Positions 56,401 through 64,000 of a DNA stretch of 64,000 nucleotides are shown one piece after another. The stretch is from Tulasnella sp. 424. Taxonomy: Eukaryota; Basidiomycota; Agaricomycetes; Cantharellales; Tulasnellaceae. The stretch lies in contig WSUB01000038.1 of assembly GCA_019633425.1 (NCBI GenBank), forward strand, positions 124,001 to 188,000, given 5' to 3'. Made by a program: the position numbers and the translations under genes. The notes under the pieces were generated by a model that searched no databases, had not been told where the DNA came from, and saw only the letters and a program-made list of their open reading frames with translations. Each line of letters opens with the position of its first letter. Position 1 is the first letter of the stretch.

Positions 56401-57812
56401 TTCGAGAGACAAAATCGGAAAGCAGAGGTAAGAAATTCTTTGCCCATGCAGAGTCCTTGCGTGTGTCGACAAGGGCTTGACCACGAGGAAAGCCGTACTG
56501 GTTTCTACGTTCAAGAGACCAAGTGAGAGGTATGTTTGACGTTGTACTGCGGAAATTCTCTCACACATAGGCGTTGTATGATCCTTCTCCAAAATCGCCA
56601 ACAACGATCAGCGTCACAGATATATCAGCGAGGTCCGTGACTCTGGAAGTGAGGTATCCAAGCGTAGCAACGGCATCTACCGTATTCTCAGCCCTATAGC
56701 ATGACAAGTAAGTATTTCATTAGGTTGTGAATAACGCTGAGCAACGAACCTAGCGGCGGCACTGATCGTCCCGGACTTTGCCTTGAGCCCCGCGGCTGCG
56801 GCTTTGGCTTCATCATAGAGTTTAGGATTCTTCTTACACTCCTCCTCAAAGATTTTTCGTTTGGCAGCTCGATCAAGCTGCAGTCGGTTGTCGTCAAGGC
56901 TTCCATCAGGGTGTGCGGCCAACCAATCCTCCGTGAGCTCGGCTTCCTTCTTCTCGATGTCTTCCCACACTGTGGCGTCGGTCTTGAAGGTCCCAAGCCA
57001 AGCATCCAAGGTGGTTTTGCTTCGCTTCAGTGAGGCAAGAAATATCTCCTCAAGCTTTGTGACCCGCTTGGACACCCCCGTCCCGCTCCACTCCTTTTCC
57101 TTTTTATCGCAAGCCGCGATTCGTCCTCGAAAATAGATATCGAATTGCTACAGCAGAAAGTTAGACGCGACGTGAAAATATACAATGTTAGGCTCACCGG
57201 TGTGTATGCCAATTCAGCCTCCTCCGTCTTGAATACTCGATTCTCCGGCGCTAGATCAGGCAAAGCGTCAAACGCGGCCATGATTGCACGATTCTTGAAT
57301 GCCTTAGACTCGTTGCTCGCACTGCTTTGGGGACCTCGATATTCTTTGCGATACTCAGCGACTTTGACGGCAAGGAAGATCCGGGCGTCTCGGTCCAGCT
57401 GTCGATTTGCCTTTTCCACCCCAACCATGTAGTCAAAAAGACGAGGGTCGATGAGTTTGCGTAGGTCTTTCTCCCAGCCAGCGACAACAGCCTGATACTT
57501 TTCTTCGTCACCATGCCTAGTAAGTCGAAGGCTCCGTGCAGCATCGAGGAGGGGAGTTGTGGGGATAAGAGTGTTCGAGATGTCCTCGGGATCCGCTTCA
57601 GCATCCCAAGGATTGGTTATGGGGAATGGGATTGGCTGGCCATCGGGTCCAAAAAGCCGAGAGCGAGGGGGGAGGGACGATTGCCTGAGTCGGGTTACGT
57701 GGTTCACGTTGGTGTTATTCGCAGAGACGATAATTTGTTTTTTGCGAGCCACTGATATATAGGCCGTTAGTGAGGTGTAGAGAACAACGTGCCATAATGA
57801 CAGGAACGTACT
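53471..57812 (-). CDS. Large unknown protein, KDZ-element accessory gene (~1,290 aa)
   Basis: Nine exons can be joined in phase on the minus strand. Splicing of the intron 57752-57811 creates the start codon: the A at 57812 joins TG at 57751-57750 to give CCCATGG. The protein begins MARKKQIIVSANNTNV. It has charged, probably helical segments (EKKEAELTEDWLAAH and KRKIFEEECKKNPKLYDEAK), then LGYLTSRVTDLADISVTLIV and an acidic tract (SEDDDEDLPDLEPDSEEK). Next come a long Ser/Leu-rich region, a low-complexity region, and a very basic tail (SKRAKAKAASKAKPAPSKKG) that suggests nuclear or nucleic-acid contact. A stop-like TGA near 56561 falls inside a 60-nt intron (GTGAGA...GTAG), so the frame is intact. 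I recognise no catalytic domain. Its place inside the transposon suggests a role in transposition or silencing escape, but this is inference. Confidence 0.65.
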
Positions 57813-59083
57813 GGGATAAATCACGATTGCGATTGTACTTCCGTTTGGAATGCAGTTGAGAGTGTACGATGCGCGATACAGTCGGAAGAACTCGGTTCAA
57901 TCCACAATGGGACAATTTTCCATGCACCCTTGAGTCACAGGCTCGGCACTTGCCGAGCCTGCCGATTAATGTGAGGCGAAAGGAGTCGACGAAAGGCCCA
58001 AGCGTCCCGATTAGGTTCGTATCTCTGTGATCCGAAATCGAGGATTAGGCAACTGCTGCCCTTCCCGAAGACCTGGAAGGCCAGTGAGCGGCAGGGTGCC
58101 TCGTACGGTGTTTCCATAAGCCGTTTTCTTTTCTCGAATCACTTGAGTTCTCTCTCTTTCTTGCAAATCTGTCCCCACCTTCTTATAGCTAAATTTTATT
58201 TAATCATGCATTCCGTCAAGCGGCGATCAATCATCGGTGGTGACCAGCTTTTCTTGGGAGATACTTACGAGCGGATTGTGGTGGTCGAGTGAGGACTTGG
58301 CATGCTCTTTGAAAAGTTGAAGAGGAGCCCCGGATGTTGGACGGTTTCGGTAGCCTAGCACCTCAGGTCTCTTTTCGCTGATCTGCACTTTCTGCTCCTT
58401 CATCGTCTTTGACGCTATTGAATCAACTTTCCACTTTCAATCTCAGCTCAGTCTGATGTCGTAGAAGACTACGCTGTTGGACAGTTTCGGTGGCCCAGTA
58501 CCTCAGCCGCCTTTCACTCCTCCGCGCTTTCTGTGGCTTCATCGTGCTCGAAGCTATTGGATCAGCTTTCCACTTTTAGTTCCAGACCAGTCAGATGTCG
58601 CAGAAGACTGCGATGTCGGACAGTTTCGGTGGCCCGGCACCTCGGTTTCTGTTCACTCCTCCACGCTTTCTGTCGCTTCATCGTGCTCGACGCTATTGCA
58701 TTAACTTTCCACCTTCGATCTCAGCTCAGTTACTCTGATGTCTCAGAAGACCAAGAATCGATCAATCTAGCTATCTGATTGCTTCCGGGGTACGTACACG
58801 TGTTAGCAATCTTCCTGTGGCAATTCGGGACCGTTTATTGCCCCCCTTTTCTTCGTCGAATGTCTCTTCCAAGTTGAAGATACCAGAGCGATGTCAAAAA
58901 GTCCCAGTGCACCCTCCAAGCCAAGTACTACTTACCATAATTATTGATATGGCCGCTACTGACACCGAGATTTAACAGAACCAAGCTTGTTGTTAGATCA
59001 TCCCAACAGTACTAATAGTTCTTGTGAGAAATCTTGTCTCGATCTTCGGTCAATGTACCGTATTTAAATATTGTAATTTTAAG
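57813..59083. other. Divergent intergenic region of the element
   Basis: It lies between the large minus-strand gene and the small plus-strand gene and presumably holds both promoters. The 140-bp tandem repeat (58330-58760) occupies the middle. One stretch near 58940 (ATGGCCGCTACTGACACC) might be an upstream exon of the small gene, but I cannot connect it. Confidence 0.4.
58330..58760 (+). repeat. ~140-bp tandem repeat, three units
   Basis: Units start at GGACGGTTTCGGTAGCC (58339), GGACAGTTTCGGTGGCC (58479) and GGACAGTTTCGGTGGCC (58618), spaced 140 and 139 nt. Each contains CTTTCTG.....TTCATCGT, a GACGCTATTG-like block and AACTTTCCAC. Units 2 and 3 are closest to each other. Confidence 0.85.
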
Positions 59084-59585
59084 ACGGTCAAGTACAAACC
59101 GAATCGGCTGGAAAAGGAAGGTCACTTGGGGACAACAACGAAAGGACATCTGAGGAACGTAAGTCTTTAGACAATTTATTTTCGATCGCTTGGCATCTTA
59201 TGATTGAGGGCTCAAACTCCGTTTAGTCCAGAGAGCTACAACCTTGGAGAATCATGCGTCTAACTCTCCGCACAGAAGCCTTTCACCCGCATTAGATCCC
59301 GAGGACACCTTGCATCTATCCGGCTGCACAGACATCGACGAAGCGAGCGAAGGTGCAGTATGCATCAAGTTTGGATTTTGGGCGACACGATTCATGGAGC
59401 TATTTCAATACTGCACTGGGTCACGCGTCCTTGTCTATCGCGCATATCAGAGTTCAATGGGGGATTCCAAACCGTTTGTAGAGGATATGCAGAAGCGAGG
59501 TCTGACTGTTGGTCAGGCCAAGTTTCTCTTCGATATGCTCGAATCGGTTGCCCTTGACATGGACACTCTGCAACCAGTAGATTAG
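59084..59585 (+). CDS. Small unknown protein in the element (5' end uncertain)
   Basis: An exon from an AG acceptor at 59083 (frame ...VQTESAGKGRSLGDNNERTS) joins in phase, over a GTAAGT...TTTAG intron, to 59227-59585. The second exon has SPALDPEDTLHLSGCTDIDE, FGFWATRFMELFQY and GLTVGQAKFLFDMLESVALD, ending DTLQPVD. The helical C-terminal half looks like a real folded protein. No family is recognised. It lies between the large unknown gene and the Ulp1 gene, in the transposase orientation. The start codon is not identified. Confidence 0.45.
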
Positions 59586-59897
59586 TTAGCTAAATCATCC
59601 TGGAATCAGTGCCCCGAGTTTCCGCACTAATAATCCCGAATATCACTGTACTTGTGGCAGAACGTGCCGCCGCGGGAACAACTGCGTTTAGTCCATGAAC
59701 TAGTCGCCGGCTGTTGAAGGGATCGATGGACTCGCTTTTGAGAGATATGAGTCTTGGACGTTCGGGATTTGCTCACCCATGGTCCAATCTCATTCTGTGC
59801 ACGCCGCCCTAAAGGGGACTTACTCGTAGAGATCATATGGGCATACGTAGGTACAGAGATTAATATAAAGCACAAGAGGGGGAGAAACAAAGTGGTA

Positions 59898-61001
59898 TTA
59901 AGATATATTCCCCTGGTTCCGTAGCTCCGAAATGACCAGCTGCGTCACGTTGAATCGACAGTCAACGGCGGTTGGATACCGCCAAAGCTCCACGAGGTCT
60001 TCCTCGGACAGGAGGCCTTCATTAGACTGAGATTAACAAGGAAATGCCATTGAGACACTGTCGACTGAAGGATGAAGACCATGCTTACCTGGTAATGCGG
60101 AATGATCCTTTCAGGGTTCGAAGCGGCCATGAAGCTGCGAAGATGGTGATGAACGTACAAACCACAGTCAGAGCCATTAGGCTGCTGGGCGGTCTGATGA
60201 ACACATTTACATATTAGTATAGGGTAAACCTCGCGGACTGCATGACCGTACCTCAGGGACGTGGATGATGCGAAAGGCACCGTTGTCTCTTTCACGACCT
60301 AACAGGACACGCAAAACGTCCCGAAGCCATTGACGGATATTTCGCCCTGCACGCATCACGGCGTTGGCCGCCCCGTCTCCAGAAAGTGAGTCGAGGAGGA
60401 AGATCAGCGCACAGTCGTGGGATGGGTTCCAGCCGGCCTCTGCAACTCCGTTCACATTGACAACAATTGCCAGCGCCCAGTGTCCACCTAGCACGTGTAG
60501 CGGTATTGCAAGGTAGTAGTAAGCGGAAAATAAGTCCCCCAAAGTCCGTTCGAGGTCCTTGCTTGCCTTGTATCGAAAGTGTACGAGGGAGTTGACGAGA
60601 GCTCGACGACGCGCTTCAGTCCCTGCCTCGATCTTTAAGGTGCTTTGAATCGTAGGGTACAGATAGGTATTAGATATCCGAAGGGACTCGGCGTTCAAGG
60701 TGTTGTATATGTACTCCCGAGAGTGCCAGATGCTAAGGGGATCTTGTTAGTCGTGGCATTCCACGCTAGATGGGGATCCCACTTACTCCAAAAACGTCGT
60801 CACCGTCTCTCCACTCGTCCAGGATCCAGGGGTGAGCTCGTGAAAAAGCTGGCGGTCAACTTGAATGATTGGGAGATTAGGAACCCTACTGTTGTACTTC
60901 CACACACTGCACCACCGCCCCATGAGTCCACTGCGGTGAGCTGCATGGTAAGAAAAGGAGGACTCACGATTTTTTAGACGTTTGCCAGGGTAAGAGGACA
61001 T
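59898..61001 (-). CDS. Ulp1-like cysteine protease (C48 family) of the KDZ element
   Basis: Minus-strand exons give, in order, LPIIQVDRQLFHELTPGSWT (the N-terminal substrate-site region typical of Ulp1 proteases), YKASKDLERTLGDLFSAYYY, LGGHWALAIVVN with the catalytic His, LLDSLSG with the catalytic Asp, and QPNGSDCGLYVHHHLRSFM with the oxyanion Gln and catalytic Cys. The C-terminal exon ends RNQGNIS (TAA at 59898-59900). All four active-site residues are present, so it may be active. Ulp1 proteases cleave SUMO or ubiquitin-like conjugates; copies carried by large DNA transposons are common in fungi, plants and animals. The start at 61001 (MSSYPGKRLKN) fits the phase, but an upstream start is possible. 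Confidence 0.8.
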
Positions 61002-61375
61002 CGTGGAGCCGTTCCATCAGAGGAGAGGGAGGATATGGGTTGTTGGACGTGAGGGCCATAGGGAGGCACGCGCGAAGGGGGGGGGGGACAAGTGAAGTTG
61101 GGAAGGCATTGTCTGACGTGGCGGTCCTTTTAAGACCTTGAGGGGCTGAGATGAAGGGTTGGCCGTGATTGACGTAATGGTGAAAAAAAAAAATAACGCG
61201 AACACAGGAACAACACCAAGGGCAGAAGAATCCTGTGCCGTGGTCTGCTAACGCAATGCCGGCCTTGAACGCAGGCAAATGATTAATATGCCGAGCAAGG
61301 ACTGGGTTGGAATGCTGCTTACTGGTTCAATGAGTATGCGGGCTTCTTAGACGACTCGCACTCGAGGGCAGGGCA

Positions 61376-61448
61376 GCATTCTGGGCAGAATGCGATGGAG
61401 TAACGCTCCCAAATACAGGTCTTCGAAGCCGCATTTCGGCCTAAATGC
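61376..61448. repeat. Two 18-bp palindromes in the transposase 5' flank
   Basis: GCATTCTGGGCAGAATGC (61376-61393) and GCATTTCGGCCTAAATGC (61431-61448) belong to the same family as the array at 50860-53230. They lie 76-148 nt before the transposase start codon. Confidence 0.8.
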
Positions 61449-61523
61449 AGTGTTAGAGTCCTAGTAAACTCGTCTCTTTTGCTTTGCAGCCTTCTTTTTA
61501 GATTACTACACAGTGTTGCATCC

Positions 61524-64000
61524 ATGCGTCCATTAGAGACTGAGCATTACCTCACAAACCGCAGCGCAGGGCTTCCGTCTTATCTCCACTCACAGCCATT
61601 AGCCATCGCAACCACACAAGAAGATATGCAAAAGGCAATCAAAGCAGCAAAGAAAAAGATCGCTCGCGATGTACTCAATAATGCACACAGTGCATCCAAT
61701 TCTCCCTCCGGATCAGATGCGGGCAATCTCCCGCCGCCAGGTTTACCGTCCCAATCAGTCCAGATCACAACCACTGTCGGCCACCAGTCATCAGTCCAAA
61801 TTGTGCCCCTTAAACGAATCCATCCTGCCATCGGCGATGAGGTTGGCACCACCGGTTTACCGCCTGACTCAATTGCCCCACCTTCGGATAGCTCTAACAC
61901 CATGACTGTCTCAGCAACCCAGGAAGATTTTGAAGAAGACTTTGTCCTGGTGGAAGGTACACCTTCCTGCCTCCAGGCGAGTGAAAAGATCCCGTGTTCT
62001 TATAATAGGGCTAATGCCCTCAAGGTCTGTTGTCATTAGCCCGGTGACGAATCCGAGGACGAAACAACGCCTTCCGGCGATATGCATTCCCAGGAGCCTC
62101 GCTTCTCGAAGAAGGGAGCAAAGTGGCGTCGGGAGAAGCTCCGGACTCGATCCCATTGCGTCCTTCTCAAGCTCTATGCACTCGAAGAAGGATTAGCAGA
62201 TCGAGCCCGAAAATGTTCCACGTGCCTTGGCATCAAAGAAACGTACCAATGTTCCGACTGTACTCACGCCCCAATGCTCTGTGCATCCTGTATCACTGAT
62301 GTCCATCGTTACATGCCATTTCACCGCCTCCGATTCTGGTCTGTAGAGGAAGGTCGCGGGGCATGGGGGTTTACATCGCTCTCCACTCTCGGGTTCGTTC
62401 TATATCTGGGTCACAATGGATTTCAATGTCCGCGAGCACCACACAACGGTATTCGGACTCTGCAGATCTTTGACATCAATGGCCAGCATGAAATCCCAAC
62501 GCTTTTCTGTCAATGCTCAGAACTCTATCATAACCAAGCTGACCAGTTATTGGCCGTTCACCTGTACCCATCGTCCGACGACATTCCACAGACAGCATTT
62601 TCATTCCGATTAATGAAACACTTCCTACTATCGCAGTTGGAAATGTGCTGTAGTGCTGCAAGCTACTATGATATGCTCGCACTGCAGACCGACAATGTCA
62701 ACACGCGGGCACTGAAGGTAATGTCACAGCTCTCGAGTATGATCGGCTACCATCAGAGCGAAGTCTGACCCACCTCTACCAGAAATGTTACTCCCAGTTT
62801 TTATCCTGCACCCGAGAATGGAAAGTCATTAAGACCCTCATGAGGGCAAACAGTAAAACCGGTACAGACCTCAAAGCTGGCGAGGCAACCGTGAAGTGTG
62901 GATTCTGCCCAATCCCTGGGGTCAACATTCCTGAGGATTGGAAGAGCGACCCTGATGCGTGAGTCTAGACGTGATTTTACTCTCTGTTATTCTCTAAATT
63001 ATTCTCTAAAAACAATTCATAGAGACCTTCTCTTCCGGGTTTTTGAATCGTTTGATGGCAACTTCAGCTTACAACTGAACAATAAAGGCGTACCGGAGAC
63101 TGTCGATCCATCGATTATCGGCGATGCGGGCTACTGGGTCGTGGAGCAGGAGGGGGCGAGTTACTTGGCGGCGTTGACTGAAAGTCACACGCGAGTGGAT
63201 GCTGGAAGAGACAGTCAGGTCAGAAAAATATTCGCTCGCACCTCCCATTCATGCATGGATCAGTGTTAAACTTGAAAGGGATGGCCAACTGGGCCATGCC
63301 ATCGACGCTGAATGCTTCGTCATTAGAACTCCCGTCCATTTTGCGTGCGCCGTTTGCCTGCATTTATCGCATGATGCTGCGTGGCATTGCGGCGAATTGA
63401 GCCGGCGGCATGGGCTGGCTGTATTCTGCCCTGATTGCTGCTGGAGATCTAACCCTGCTTGCCGCATTTGACTGCATTGTTTGGCTGCATTCTAACCCGG
63501 AATTGACCTCGTCAGGGTATTCGCCCCTTTCCCCTTGTTATTCTGCTTTGCATTTCAGGCAGAATACTGACCTCTCTTAAATTAGAATACGCCTTGCCAT
63601 CACATTCGTGCAGGCAATGCCTCGAAAAGTGCGAAGGCCGCAAATAAGCTAGCCCGAGGGGTTATTCTCGGATCCTGCGGGCGACACAATTTTTCACGTC
63701 CAAACGCCATAATGGATCTTGAGGTGGGAGAGAAGTGCGAACATTTTTATTGATACATGTGCTATTGCTGCTCCATCCGCTGACATCAATTTTGTTTGTG
63801 TGCATGAAGGTACTCCAACACAGATTGCTGCGTTATTTCCGTTTTAAAAGCAGCTCAAGGCCTTAACACTGCTTTTTTGACATACGATATCTGGTGCAAA
63901 TACTCCATTAACCTGGAAAAGAGACTCGAAGCTGGGGGTGCACCATCATTCTCCGATTTAGAGCTCTACGTGTTGGGGGGCATCCCAAAGTTCCACATCG
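61524..64000 (+). CDS. CxC2-KDZ transposase (3' end outside window)
   Basis: The start is MRPLETEHYLTNRSAGLPSY. The first intron ends at 62039 (donor at 61950, or a GC donor at 61977); then come introns 62718-62782, 62959-63022, 63214-63613 and one near 63735-63812. The N-terminal part has the CxC2 cluster (CSTCLGIKETYQCSDC...LCASC), followed by HRYMPFHRLRFW, LYLGHNG and the GIRTLQIFDINGQHEIPTLF region. The KDZ domain follows: GEATVKCGFCPIPGVNIPED, LLFRVFESFDGNFSL, GEKYSNTDCC, LTYDIWCKYSINLEKRL and VLGGIPKFHI, with the conserved Asp positions. Apparent frame breaks and a stop near 63750 disappear with these introns. The transposase may therefore be intact as far as visible. It catalyses cut-and-paste movement of KDZ DNA transposons. 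Confidence 0.85.
63214..63613 (+). repeat. 400-nt transposase intron carrying palindrome motifs
   Basis: The intron (GTCAGG...GTGCAG) is far longer than its neighbours (65-80 nt). It contains GCATTTCAGGCAGAATAC (63550-63567), GTATTCTGCCCTGATTGC (63421-63438) and GCATTCTAACCCGGAATT (63488-63505), all 18-bp relatives of the array motif. Confidence 0.65.

Larger units (their letters stand above)
50374..64000. mobile_element. Composite KDZ-type DNA transposon region (right end outside window)
   Basis: From the breakpoint in F-box 7 to the window end the content changes entirely. It holds a non-coding arm packed with 18-bp palindromes, an unknown ~1,290-residue protein gene (-), a small gene (+), a Ulp1-like protease gene (-) and a CxC2-KDZ transposase gene (+). 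KDZ (Kyakuja-Dileera-Zisupton) elements are large DNA transposons abundant in basidiomycetes and often carry accessory genes such as Ulp1 proteases. I see no left terminal inverted repeat and cannot see the right end. It may be one element or nested elements. Confidence 0.65.

Noticed and set aside
56561..56563. In-frame TGA in the large accessory gene, suggesting a pseudogene
   Set aside because: It lies inside a 60-nt GTGAGA...GTAG intron whose removal keeps the frame (GSYNAYV joined to NQYGFPRG).
61950..62039. TAG stop at 62037-62039 ending the first transposase exon
   Set aside because: An intron ending at this AG joins the upstream acidic segment to the CxC2 part in phase, as expected for KDZ proteins.
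62700..63812. Apparent frameshifts and a stop in the KDZ transposase
   Set aside because: Introns at 62718-62782, 63214-63613 and about 63735-63812 restore one frame through the KDZ motifs.

Overview
The window is a piece of a filamentous basidiomycete genome. The genes have many short GT-AG introns (about 50-75 nt), CT-rich 5' leaders and nested families of recent paralogues. The gene content (HGD-type kinase-TPR proteins, expanded F-box and GRDP-like families, a KDZ transposon) fits an Agaricomycete; Rhizoctonia/Ceratobasidium-like fungi are a guess I cannot test here. There is no bacterial or organellar signature and no recognisable tRNA or rRNA gene.

Layout. (1) 1-11.9 kb: a tandemly duplicated block of a kinase fused to an ING-type PHD finger, a conserved hairpin-rich spacer, and a kinase-TPR gene. 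The first unit is cut by the window edge. In the second unit the kinase-PHD gene is a pseudogene. Both kinase-TPR genes keep an open frame, but the first has a degenerate glycine loop and a 1.5-kb first intron. (2) 12-29.5 kb: four paralogous GRDP-like (DUF1399) genes, two on + and two on -, placed head-in around a single-copy ERV46-type vesicle cargo receptor gene. The four share a core promoter element. (3) 30-42.3 kb: a duplicated pair of an F-box gene (-) and a mitochondrial phosphate carrier gene (+), with a third kinase-TPR gene (-) between the copies. The second F-box copy is a pseudogene and a further F-box relic lies between. (4) 42.4-50.4 kb: a head-to-tail array of five related F-box genes on +, each with a CACGTG E-box upstream. 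The last one is truncated. (5) 50.4 kb to the end: a large composite KDZ-type DNA transposon, still open at the right edge. It holds a ~2.8-kb array of 18-bp palindromes of the form GCATTC-N6-GAATGC, a ~1,290-residue unknown protein (-), a small unknown protein (+), a Ulp1-like cysteine protease (-) and a CxC2-KDZ transposase (+).

How it fits together. Apart from the two housekeeping functions (phosphate carriers and ERV46), the window is an accessory region built by repeated segmental duplication: blocks carry pieces of their neighbours, and old copies persist as relics. Two assembly gaps (1165-1262 and 47355-47454) are flanked by identical 77-79 nt sequences and are probably false duplications. 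The part most worth following is the KDZ element with its palindrome family, which recurs in the left non-coding arm, in the transposase 5' flank and inside a transposase intron.
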